In this document: piece by piece, positions 15,576 to 22,131 of the stretch
Position numbering within the stretch: the stretch's first letter is position 1
How the letters are laid out: every line of letters starts with the position of its first letter
Assembly: GCF_014384995.1 (NCBI RefSeq)
Contig: NZ_JACRSY010000041.1
Span: 1-25,914, forward strand
Direction: 5' to 3'
Origin: Zhenhengia yiwuensis
Lineage (GTDB): Bacteria; Bacillota; Clostridia; Lachnospirales; Cellulosilyticaceae
Length of the DNA stretch: 25,914 nt
The notes under the pieces: generated by a model
Databases searched by the model: none
Seen by the model: the letters and a program-made list of their open reading frames with translations, nothing else
What the model was told of the DNA's origin: nothing
Translations under genes and position numbers: made by a program

Positions 15576-15780
15576 TACATATATAACTTCACAAGGTGAT
15601 ACATGGGATAGGATTAGCTATAAGGTATATGGTAATGAAAAGTATATGGATGTTTTAATTCAAGCTAATAAAAATCATATTCAGACAGTTATATTCCCAG
15701 CGAACGTAATTTTAACTATTCCTAATTTTGAAATTCCTATTGTTACACAGTTACCACCTTGGAAAAGAGGTATACAATGA
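15568..15780 (+). CDS. Tail protein X (LysM-like)
   Basis: The 70-residue protein is a short LysM-like domain: SQGDTWDRISYKVYGNEKYMDVLIQANKNH, then PANVILTIP and PPWKRG, the signature of P2 gpX-type tail proteins. It overlaps the tape measure end by 8 bp and the hub gene by 4 bp (ATGA). Tail protein X is thought to lie at the tube-baseplate interface. The order tape measure-X-hub resembles PBSX-type contractile prophages more than P2. Confidence 0.9.
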   Translation: MDNTYITSQGDTWDRISYKVYGNEKYMDVLIQANKNHIQTVIFPANVILTIPNFEIPIVTQLPPWKRGIQ

Positions 15781-16775
15781 GCCGTAGAGTAGAACTTAAG
15801 GTAAACTATCAAGAAATAGATATAAGTAGAGATATTGCAAAGCATCTTGTAAGCTTTTCTTATACAGATAATGCAACAAATGAGGCTGATGACCTAGAAA
15901 TAACACTAGAGGATAGTGAAGGGTTATGGCATGGCGATTGGTTACCTGAAAAAGGTGACCTTATCCATGCCTCTTTTAATGTGAATAATTGGGAAGATGG
16001 AGATAGGACATTACCATGTGGAACATTTACCATTGATGAAATAAACTTGGATGGTCCACCAGATACAGTTTCTTTAAAGGGACAATCGGTACCTGTTGCA
16101 TCCTCTATAAAGTATACAAAAAAAACAAAGTCGTGGAAGAATGTAAATCTATCACAGATTGCAAAAGACATAGCAAAAGTATGTGGGCTTAGCTTAATGT
16201 TTGAATGTAGTAATGATCCTAAATATGAAAGTATAGATCAAGTCAAACAAAGTGATATGAGCTTTTTACAAAAACTATGTACACGAGAAGGCATATCCTT
16301 AAAAATAACAGATAATCAAATGGTTCTTTTTGAGCAAAAGCTATATGAACAAAGTGAAGTCGTTGCAACTTATATAAAAGGCAAGTCAAATATACTAAGT
16401 TATGATTTTAGTACCTCATCTAATGACACATCTTATGGTAGCTGTAGAGTACGCTACACCAATCCAACAACAAATAAGGTTATTGAATATACGACAACAG
16501 TAGGAGAGGGACCACAACTAGAAATTAATGAACAAGTGAAGTCTAAAGATGAAGCAAAACGTGTATCAAGTCAACGTCTTAGAGAGAAAAATATGAAGGA
16601 ATATCAAGCGAATCTAAGTGTCTTAGGTAACGTTAATCTTGTATCTGGTGTAACGATAGAGCTGAAAGGTTGGCACAAATTTGATGGTAAATATATGATT
16701 CAAAAAGCTATCCACAAAGTCATTGGTGGTTATACAACAGACTTGGAACTTACGAAATGTTTGGAGGGATATTGA
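15777..16775 (+). CDS. Baseplate hub / late control protein D (P2 gpD-like)
   Basis: The 332-residue protein matches gpD: RVELKVNYQEIDISRDIAKHLVSFSYTDNA, DDLEITLEDSEGLWHGDWLPEKGD, the LQKLCTREGISLKITDNQ block and the C-terminal GVTIELKGWHKFDGKYMIQKAIH. It forms the trimeric hub that carries the spike. ATG 15777 is chosen over an in-frame TTG at 15759 because AAAGAGGT precedes it and it forms an ATGA overlap with gene X. The hub stop shares a base with the next ATG (TGATG). Confidence 0.93.
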   Translation: MSRRVELKVNYQEIDISRDIAKHLVSFSYTDNATNEADDLEITLEDSEGLWHGDWLPEKGDLIHASFNVNNWEDGDRTLPCGTFTIDEINLDGPPDTVSLKGQSVPVASSIKYTKKTKSWKNVNLSQIAKDIAKVCGLSLMFECSNDPKYESIDQVKQSDMSFLQKLCTREGISLKITDNQMVLFEQKLYEQSEVVATYIKGKSNILSYDFSTSSNDTSYGSCRVRYTNPTTNKVIEYTTTVGEGPQLEINEQVKSKDEAKRVSSQRLREKNMKEYQANLSVLGNVNLVSGVTIELKGWHKFDGKYMIQKAIHKVIGGYTTDLELTKCLEGY

Positions 16776-17002
16776 TGGAAATTAGAATGGGAAAAATATC
16801 TAGTGTAAATCAAGAAAAATGTGCTGCAAAAGTACTTTTTGAACAGTTGGATAATATGGTGTCCGATGACTTAAGTATTATTACTAGAAATGGGACTTCG
16901 TTAACAATTGAAGAGCTCCCTAAAATTAATCAGCCTGTACTTTGTTTGTTTCTAGATGAATCTTCCGATGGTTTTATACTTGGAAGTTGGAAGGTGAATT
17001 AA
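16775..17002 (+). CDS. Short baseplate V-like OB-fold protein
   Basis: The 75-residue protein (MEIRMGKISSVNQEKCAAKVLF onward) resembles only the N-terminal OB-fold of P2 gpV / Mu gp45 spike proteins. It contains DNMVSDDLSIITRNGT and PVLCLFLDESSDGFILGSW. The usual beta-helix spike after residue 100 is absent and the frame ends cleanly. GGAGGG (16763-16768) selects ATG 16775 over ATG 16757. It follows the hub gene with a one-base overlap. The spike needle must be dispensable, very small, or encoded elsewhere. Confidence 0.75.
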   Translation: MEIRMGKISSVNQEKCAAKVLFEQLDNMVSDDLSIITRNGTSLTIEELPKINQPVLCLFLDESSDGFILGSWKVN

Positions 17003-17004
17003 AT

Positions 17005-17397
17005 ATGATAGGCGCTTTAGGAGATATTTTATTTAAAGTATCTATAAAAAATGTAAATACTTTCCAAGATTTTTCAAGAAGTAGTTCAGGGAGATGGGCT
17101 ATTCATGAAGTACATATGCAAAAGCCAAAAGGTGAGTTCTTAGGACCAGACTTGGATACTATTAGTTTTACAATGCACTTCGATGTTTTACTTGGAAGAA
17201 ATCCTCGTTATGATATGGAGAAACTTATGCAATATAGTAGAACTGGCGAGCCACTACTACTCGTTATAGGCGGAGATGCTATGGGGTACTACCGTTGGGT
17301 TGTAGAAAGTGTAGACCAAGAATATACCAAGGTAGATAATCATGGAAATGTCTTGCAAGGTAAAGCAGATGTTAAACTTAAAGAATATGTTAAATAG
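17005..17397 (+). CDS. Tail protein U (P2 gpU-like)
   Basis: The 130-residue protein has the gpU pattern: DILFKVSIKNVNTFQDFSRSSSGRWAIHEV, GPDLDTISFTMHFDVLLGRNPR, and GYYRWVVESVDQEYTKVDNHG followed by VKLKEYV. ATG 17005 is used, with AAGGTG (16991-16996) upstream. An in-frame TTG at 16987 lies inside the previous gene. P2 gpU acts in tail assembly. Here it lies between V and W rather than between T and D. Confidence 0.88.
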   Translation: MIGALGDILFKVSIKNVNTFQDFSRSSSGRWAIHEVHMQKPKGEFLGPDLDTISFTMHFDVLLGRNPRYDMEKLMQYSRTGEPLLLVIGGDAMGYYRWVVESVDQEYTKVDNHGNVLQGKADVKLKEYVK

Positions 17398-17408
17398 GAG
17401 GAAAAAGA

Positions 17409-17717
17409 ATGTATGAAGTAACAGCAGAACTTAAACCTCTTAATATGCTTGCAAGAGGAGAAGAAGAAATCCTTCAAAATATAGCTATGATATTAATAAC
17501 TTCAAAAGGGTCGGTTCCATTGGATAGAAATTTTGGAATAGATATGAGTGCTTTAGATTTACCTCTAGAAATGGCAGAAAATATATGTACAGCTCAAATT
17601 ATAGAAGCTATACAGGATTATGAGCCTAGAGTAAAGGTAACGAAAGTGACCTATGAAAAAGACCATTTAACAGGAAGATTAAGACCGAAAGTGATGGTGT
17701 TAATGAATGAGTCTTAG
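17409..17717 (+). CDS. Baseplate wedge protein W (gp25-like)
   Basis: The 102-residue protein is a GPW/gp25-family member. It has the EEILQNIAMILITSKGSVPLDRNFGIDM motif, a proline-rich turn and QIIEAIQDYEPRVKVTKV at the C-terminal half. The family nucleates sheath assembly at the baseplate and binds gpJ. AGGAGG lies before the start and its last 11 bp overlap the J gene. Confidence 0.93.
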   Translation: MYEVTAELKPLNMLARGEEEILQNIAMILITSKGSVPLDRNFGIDMSALDLPLEMAENICTAQIIEAIQDYEPRVKVTKVTYEKDHLTGRLRPKVMVLMNES

Positions 17718-18822
17718 AGAATTAAAAGCGATAAGTTTTTGTGAGACAGAAACTTCAACAGTAGAAAAGGATATTATTAATGCATATGAGGCAATAGCGA
17801 ATAAGAAACTTTATCCAGGTGATCCTGTGAGGTTGTTTTTAGAAGCTATTGCCTCTATTATTACCCAACAGCGTGTGATAATAGATTTTAGTGGAAAACA
17901 AAATTTACTTGCCTATGCACAAGATGATTATTTAGATCAAGTTGTAGCATTGGTAGGCGTAAAGCGGTTAGAAGCTTCTCCTTCAAGATGCACGGTTAAG
18001 TTTACATTATCTAATGCACAAGCAAGTGTCATGACTATACCAAAAGGCACAAGGGTGAAAGCAGGAGAACTTTATTTTGCGACCATAGAGCATGCAATAA
18101 TTCTACCAGGTCAATTAAGTATTGATGTAGTCGTTGAATGCATGCTGCCAGGTGTTATAGGCAATGGTCTTGTAGCAGGGCAGATTAATCAGCTTGTAGA
18201 TGTATTCCCATACTTTAGTCATGTAACAAACACCACAACGACTACAGGTGGAACAGATGAAGAACGAGACGATGCATTAAGACAAAGAGCTTATGAAGCA
18301 CCAAGTTCTTATTCATGTGCGGGAAGTGATAGTGCCTATGCTTTTTGGGCTAAGACGGTATCTCCTGAAATAGGGGATGTAGCAGTGATTACACCTAAAG
18401 CAGGAGAAGTTAATATTATTCCAATCGGTGTAAATGGGGAGCTTTTATCAGAAGAGCTTAGAAATAAAATCCTTGCAAGGTGTAGTGAAAAGAATGTTAA
18501 GCCTCTTACAGATAAGGTAAGTGTTATTCAGCCAACTAAACAAAACTATGCTTTAGAAATGACTTATTGGATAGATAGAAAAGATGTTGCCATGGCTAAC
18601 GTTATTCAAAATCAAGTGAACCAAGCAATAGATGAGTATAAGGTATGGCAACAAAGTAAGCTAGGAAGAGATATTAATCCATCTGAGCTTATTTATCGTG
18701 TGATGCAAGCTGGGGCAAAACGTGTTCAGGTAACAAGTCCTTCATTTACCACGTTAGAGGGTACAAGCATAGCGCACTTGACAAGTGAATCCATAGTCTT
18801 TGGAGGAGTAGAGGATGCATAG
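17707..18822 (+). CDS. Baseplate assembly protein J
   Basis: The 371-residue protein matches P2 gpJ / Baseplate_J: NAYEAIANKKLYPGDPVRLFLEAIASII, QNLLAYAQDDYLDQVVALVGVKRLEASPS, a glycine-rich central domain and GGTDEERDDALRQRAYEAP. It also has GSDSAYAFWAKTVSPEIGDVAV. It forms baseplate wedges with W and I. The start lies within the W gene and the 3' end overlaps the I gene by 8 bp. Confidence 0.95.
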   Translation: MSLRELKAISFCETETSTVEKDIINAYEAIANKKLYPGDPVRLFLEAIASIITQQRVIIDFSGKQNLLAYAQDDYLDQVVALVGVKRLEASPSRCTVKFTLSNAQASVMTIPKGTRVKAGELYFATIEHAIILPGQLSIDVVVECMLPGVIGNGLVAGQINQLVDVFPYFSHVTNTTTTTGGTDEERDDALRQRAYEAPSSYSCAGSDSAYAFWAKTVSPEIGDVAVITPKAGEVNIIPIGVNGELLSEELRNKILARCSEKNVKPLTDKVSVIQPTKQNYALEMTYWIDRKDVAMANVIQNQVNQAIDEYKVWQQSKLGRDINPSELIYRVMQAGAKRVQVTSPSFTTLEGTSIAHLTSESIVFGGVEDA

Positions 18823-19378
18823 CATAAATAATCTATCCATTAAGGAGTTACTCCCCTCAAGCATTTCATATGATAAGCAGGTTATTGCATCCTGTGAAGC
18901 GATTGATTTAGAAATGAAGAAACTTCAAAGTGCTATACAAAAACTTTACATATTGCCAAGTATTGAGACTTTGGAAGAGGATATGGTGGATTTAATGGCC
19001 AAGCAATTTGATGCACCTTATTATGATGCTACATTGCCATTAGAGACAAAAAGAAGCTTAGTTAAAAATGCTATTAACTGGCATAAGAAAAAGGGCACTG
19101 TTGCAGCTGTTGAAGAAGTAGTCACCACAATCTTTGGAGAAAGTACTGTAGAGGAGTGGTATGAATATGGAGGAGAGCCTCATCATTTTAGAATTACGAC
19201 AACTAATATAAGTGTTGATGAAAGTTTTATTAGGAGATTTAAAGATGCAGCTGAGCATATTAAAAGAAAAAGTAGTTGGCTTGATGAAGTCATCGTTTTA
19301 CTTGCAAGTAAGCTAAGTATGTATGTAGGCTTTGCAGTACATACAGGCGATAAAATAACAATAAGGCAGGAGGGGTAA
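18815..19378 (+). CDS. Tail protein I
   Basis: The 187-residue protein fits P2 gpI: LLPSSISYDKQVIASCEAIDLEMKKL, then DLMAKQFDAPYYDATLPLETKRSLVKNAINWHKKKGT and VEEVVTTIFGESTVEEWYEYGGEPHHFRI. It completes the wedge and links it to the fibres. It overlaps J by 8 bp and precedes the fibre gene by 5 bp, with AGGAGGGG between. Confidence 0.94.
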   Translation: MHSINNLSIKELLPSSISYDKQVIASCEAIDLEMKKLQSAIQKLYILPSIETLEEDMVDLMAKQFDAPYYDATLPLETKRSLVKNAINWHKKKGTVAAVEEVVTTIFGESTVEEWYEYGGEPHHFRITTTNISVDESFIRRFKDAAEHIKRKSSWLDEVIVLLASKLSMYVGFAVHTGDKITIRQEG

Positions 19379-19383
19379 ACAAA

Positions 19384-20745
19384 ATGAGTATTTCAGGTGT
19401 ATTTTTTACAAATAAAGGTTTAGCTCTACAAGCTAAAGCACAAACGGGTACCCCATTACACTTTACGCGTATAGCAATAGGTGATGGAGAATTACAAGGA
19501 CAAGCACCACAGACATTTAATAAACTTATGAGTGAAAAATTGTCGATCGAAATTACAAAGCTCACTATTGGAGAAGATGGAACAGCTAAAGTCGGAGGTT
19601 CTTTTAATAATAGCAATTTAGAAATAGGGTTTTATTATAGAGAATTAGGTTTGTTTGCGAGGGATCCTGATAATATGGAGCAAGAAATTTTATATGTCTA
19701 TGGTAATGCTGGGGCGTTAGCGGATTACATACCAGCACAAGGTAGTGAACTGATTGAAAAGAAGATCGATATTATAGCTATTATAGGTAACGCTACCAAG
19801 GTATCAGCAACCATTAATAGCAGTCTTGTAGGTTTAGGACCAGAAGATTTGGAACTACACGATAAAAACCCAGAAGCACATCAAGCAATACATCAACTAA
19901 TACAAACTGAAGAAAATGCTCGCATACTAGGAGACTCGCAATTAGATGCTAAAATCAAGAATTTAGAAGGTCAGATTCAGAATATAAATGTTTCCGGTGA
20001 TGTTAGACAGGTTATTAATGAAAGAGTAAATGCAGATACTTCAAAACCACTCAGTACGTTGATTAGTGAATGGGTCAATACAGCTAAAACAGCTATTTTA
20101 AATGCTGTAAGCACTTTAACAACTCATGTAACAAGCCAACACACAGCTACAAAGAATCATGTAACAACAAAAGTAGATGCATTGCCACAAAAAACTGTAT
20201 GGACAGATGCTAGAGGTGCTAAGCTGGATAACTTGAATCAAAGTTTAAGTACTACACAAGCAAATATTAATAACAATATCAATGAAAAGGCAACTCAAAT
20301 ACTTACAGGGGTAAATAAGATTAGTATAGATGGAAAAAGAGAAGCACGTAAAACCATCTCCATAACGAACACAACTGCCATGCAGAGAATGGTATATGTT
20401 ACCGGTAAGGGCGAGATATATGATGCTTATTTAAAAATCTCTAGGAATGGTACAGAGACATGTCAAATAGGAATTAAGATAATAGTTGATGGGACAGTGG
20501 TTGCATGGGTAGAAGGATCAGGGATATGGATTGCAGATAGTGTATTAGGAATTATATCCGCAAACAATGAAGTAGCGACATGGTCTAACGGGCTATCATT
20601 TCCATCAAGTAGTAAAGTTACTATTACAGAATTTCAACATCTGAGGTTAAATAACCCGATTAAGTTTAATTCAAGTTTTGAGGTATTAGCATATTACAAG
20701 TCAACAAATTCAACAGTTTGTAATGTTTCATATGCATTACTATAA
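19384..20745 (+). CDS. Tail fibre protein (gpH-like)
   Basis: The 453-residue protein has the N-terminal tail-collar fibre domain that attaches to the baseplate (GVFFTNKGLALQAKAQTGTPLHFTRIAIGDGEL, YYRELGLFARDPDN). Next come a coiled or triple-helical shaft (about residues 165-310, with WTDARGAKLDNLNQSLSTTQ) and a beta-rich C-terminal receptor domain of about 130 residues. The C-terminal domain probably sets host range and is expected to vary most. No chaperone-like assembly gene is recognised next to it. Confidence 0.9.
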   Translation: MSISGVFFTNKGLALQAKAQTGTPLHFTRIAIGDGELQGQAPQTFNKLMSEKLSIEITKLTIGEDGTAKVGGSFNNSNLEIGFYYRELGLFARDPDNMEQEILYVYGNAGALADYIPAQGSELIEKKIDIIAIIGNATKVSATINSSLVGLGPEDLELHDKNPEAHQAIHQLIQTEENARILGDSQLDAKIKNLEGQIQNINVSGDVRQVINERVNADTSKPLSTLISEWVNTAKTAILNAVSTLTTHVTSQHTATKNHVTTKVDALPQKTVWTDARGAKLDNLNQSLSTTQANINNNINEKATQILTGVNKISIDGKREARKTISITNTTAMQRMVYVTGKGEIYDAYLKISRNGTETCQIGIKIIVDGTVVAWVEGSGIWIADSVLGIISANNEVATWSNGLSFPSSSKVTITEFQHLRLNNPIKFNSSFEVLAYYKSTNSTVCNVSYALL

Positions 20746-20758
20746 GGAGGTATGAGCT

Positions 20759-21076
20759 GTGGATGATGTAGTAATAAGGGAGTATGATAAAGATGGTTAT
20801 CATATTATTGAGAGGTACCTAGGCAATAAGTTATTAACAAAAGAGGAAATATATATATCATCTGTAGATGGAATAGAGAAAGAGAAATCACATGAGCAAA
20901 TTACAAGGGATATATATGAGAGCAATACTCAAACACAAGATGATAATTTACTCAACATGGAAATCAGTACAGATACCAACGCTAGAACAATGGTAATAGG
21001 TGATGATTCGTTATTATTAATGGAAATGTTACTCACAATAGATGAAAAATTAAATCAGTTATTACAGCCTAAATAG
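20759..21076 (+). CDS. Small protein downstream of the fibre gene (unknown)
   Basis: The 105-residue acidic protein begins at GTG 20759, chosen because AAGGAGGT (20744-20751) lies 7 nt upstream. The ATG at 20752 would give only four codons. It contains MDDVVIREYDKDGYHIIERY at the start and ends DSLLLMEMLLTIDEKLNQLL, a probable amphipathic helix. No known domain is recognised. Its place suggests a fibre-associated role. Confidence 0.65.
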   Translation: MDDVVIREYDKDGYHIIERYLGNKLLTKEEIYISSVDGIEKEKSHEQITRDIYESNTQTQDDNLLNMEISTDTNARTMVIGDDSLLLMEMLLTIDEKLNQLLQPK

Positions 21077-21114
21077 GCTTAATCAAATCGATTAAATAAA
21101 AAGGAGGTATCTAT

Positions 21115-21318
21115 ATGATAGATATAACACAATACCCAGTACAAGTAAGAGCAAATGCAAGATTAGTGGATGCAGGTAGGAAGAAAATTGAACAATGCCC
21201 AGTACCACAACAAACCGAAATCTGTGTGGTACTTATTGCTAACCATGATTGGAAGTTGGAACAAATTCCACAACAGCATATAGAAGAAGTAAAGAAAGAA
21301 CTTGGCATAGTAGAATAA
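21115..21318 (+). CDS. Small protein of unknown function at the end of the tail operon
   Basis: The 67-residue protein has a strong AAGGAGG before ATG 21115. It reads MIDITQYPVQVRANARLVDA, then two cysteines and a helical end (IEEVKKELGIVE). No domain or membrane segment is visible. It is the last gene before the terminator at 21355-21379 and therefore closes the tail transcript. Short hairpins lie just before it at 21066-21095. Confidence 0.65.
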   Translation: MIDITQYPVQVRANARLVDAGRKKIEQCPVPQQTEICVVLIANHDWKLEQIPQQHIEEVKKELGIVE

Positions 21319-21354
21319 AAGAATGATTTGTTAACTCAATAAAGGCATAGAGAA

Positions 21355-21379
21355 GGCACTAGAAATAGTGTTATTTTTT
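21355..21379 (+). terminator. Intrinsic terminator of the tail operon
   Basis: GGCACTA (21355-21361) pairs with TAGTGTT (21366-21372), with two G-U pairs, round a GAAA tetraloop, followed by A and six T (21374-21379). It separates tail genes from the next promoter by about 20 bp. Confidence 0.8.
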
Positions 21380-21400
21380 ATACGTATTTATAAAGAGATA

Positions 21401-21409
21401 TGCTATAAT
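21401..21409 (+). promoter_or_regulatory. Extended -10 promoter (TGCTATAAT) for the small membrane protein
   Basis: TGC-TATAAT is a perfect extended -10. No good -35 is seen at 21380-21387, which is common for extended -10 promoters. Start of transcription would be near 21416, just before the structured leader. Confidence 0.7.
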
Positions 21410-21426
21410 AAAAAAGTAAAATAAAA

Positions 21427-21515
21427 CCGTGCAGGGTGGCACGGGGGTTGTATGTTACCCTCCAGAGGGCTATGAAGTAAAGAAATTTATGACATAGCAG
21501 GAAGGGGGTGCTATG
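21427..21515 (+). promoter_or_regulatory. Structured 5' leader with competing hairpins around the ribosome site
   Basis: CCGTGC (21427-21432) pairs with GCACGG (21439-21444). The loop AGGGT (21433-21437) is complementary to ACCCT at 21457-21461, a possible pseudoknot. GCTATG occurs at 21469 and 21510, with its complement CATAGC at 21493-21498 between. Pairing with the first copy leaves GGAAGGGGG (21500-21508) free. Pairing with the second puts that ribosome site in the loop and covers the start codon. Confidence 0.6.
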
Positions 21516-21692
21516 ATGGATGTACTAAAGATGATAAGTGTGATAGCATTGGTTATCTATCTTATGAGACGTGACATTTTTGTTGCCAAAGTCAAGTTTA
21601 AAGCTGGACTGAAAGGCATAGAATTTGAAATGAGTGCAAAAGAAAAGAACTGTCCACCCGACCAAGATGACAGTTCTCACTTTAAGGAATAA
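21513..21692 (+). CDS. Small single-span membrane protein, candidate type I toxin
   Basis: This short ORF encodes 59 residues from ATG 21513, or 58 from ATG 21516. The ribosome site GGAAGGGGG (21500-21508) is 4 or 7 nt before them. The N-terminal hydrophobic segment (residues 4-18, VLKMISVIALVIYLM) is followed by a basic stretch RRDIFVAKVKFKAGLKG and a polar tail. The length and plan are like TxpA/BsrG-type toxins or holin-like peptides, but no close family is recognised. It has its own promoter, a leader that can hide its start, and an apparent antisense RNA over its 3' end. An alternative is a small lysis regulator, since the holin is next. Confidence 0.7.
   Translation: MMDVLKMISVIALVIYLMRRDIFVAKVKFKAGLKGIEFEMSAKEKNCPPDQDDSSHFKE
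21637..21677 (-). terminator. Minus-strand intrinsic terminator inside the small gene
   Basis: Read on the minus strand, AGAACTGTC pairs perfectly with GACAGTTCT across a 14-nt loop and is followed by TTTCTTTT. It lies within coding sequence, where a strand-specific terminator has no other obvious reason to exist. Confidence 0.75.
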
Positions 21693-21731
21693 CTTTTAGT
21701 GTTCATAGCCCCAAATACAAAACATTCAGGG

Positions 21732-21764
21732 AGCATCAGTGTTACCAGCACTGGTGCTTTCTTT
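21732..21764 (+). terminator. Terminator of the small membrane protein transcript
   Basis: AGCATCAGTG (21732-21741) pairs with CACTGGTGCT (21749-21758), 10 pairs with one G-U, followed by TTCTTT. The T-tract is imperfect. On the minus strand it would be the 5' hairpin of the antisense RNA. Confidence 0.65.
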
Positions 21765-21772
21765 ATACCCTT

Positions 21773-21800
21773 ATTATAGCACAATCTTTATAAAAATAAA
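21773..21800 (-). promoter_or_regulatory. Minus-strand extended -10 promoter for the antisense RNA
   Basis: The minus strand reads TGTGC-TATAAT at 21783-21773, nearly the same as the plus-strand promoter at 21401. A partial -35 (TTTATT) is found 16 bp further upstream at 21800-21795. It points towards the terminator at 21677-21637. Confidence 0.6.
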
Positions 21801-21811
21801 CATCAATTTAA

Positions 21812-21841
21812 AGCATCCTAAAAATAGGGTGCTATTTTATT
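21812..21841 (+). terminator. Second terminator-like hairpin before the holin
   Basis: AGCATCCTA (21812-21820) pairs with TAGGGTGCT (21825-21833) round an AAAA loop, followed by ATTTTATT. Its outer sequence (AGCATC...GGTGCT) repeats that of the hairpin at 21732-21758. Next comes TGCCAC/GTGGCA (21841-21866), a further hairpin just before the holin ribosome site. Confidence 0.65.
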
Positions 21842-21881
21842 GCCACGGCAGGTTCGTCCGGTGGCAGAGAGGAGATAGAAA

Positions 21882-22130
21882 ATGGATGTAAATATGTTAG
21901 AAACTTTAATTAATAGTTTAGGGTTCCCAATTGTTATGGTAGGTGCGTGTGGATTTTTCATTTGGAAGATGTATCAGGCTCAATTACAAGATAAGGAAAG
22001 ATTATATGTAGAACTTGGAAAAGCTACTGAAGCAAATGAAAAGTTTGCAAGTATTATCAGCACATACACAGGAAAATTGGAGTCTATTGAAAATAAGGTA
22101 GATAAAATTCAGGATAAGGTAGGTGCATAA
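21882..22130 (+). CDS. Holin, BhlA/UviB-like
   Basis: The 82-residue protein has one N-terminal membrane span (about residues 13-30, LGFPIVMVGACGFFIWKMY) and a charged coiled-coil tail (NEKFASIISTYTGKLESIENKVDK), the plan of BhlA/UviB holins. It would permeabilise the membrane at the end of the phage cycle, letting the amidase reach peptidoglycan. AGAGGAG precedes ATG 21882. It is followed by the amidase after 1 bp. The holin has no clear promoter of its own behind two terminator-like hairpins. Confidence 0.85.
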   Translation: MDVNMLETLINSLGFPIVMVGACGFFIWKMYQAQLQDKERLYVELGKATEANEKFASIISTYTGKLESIENKVDKIQDKVGA

Positions 22131-22131
22131 T

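Larger units (their letters stand above)
21637..21766 (-). ncRNA. Candidate antisense RNA (type I antitoxin)
   Basis: The minus strand has an extended -10 (TGTGCTATAAT) at 21783-21773, giving a start near 21766, and a perfect 9-bp terminator hairpin at 21677-21646 with a T-rich tail (TTTCTTTT) ending near 21637. The transcript of about 130 nt would cover the 3' UTR and the last 56 bp of the small membrane-protein gene. It would also contain the hairpin at 21758-21732. Both ends are defined by sequence signals only. The layout is that of convergent txpA/ratA-like pairs. Confidence 0.6.
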
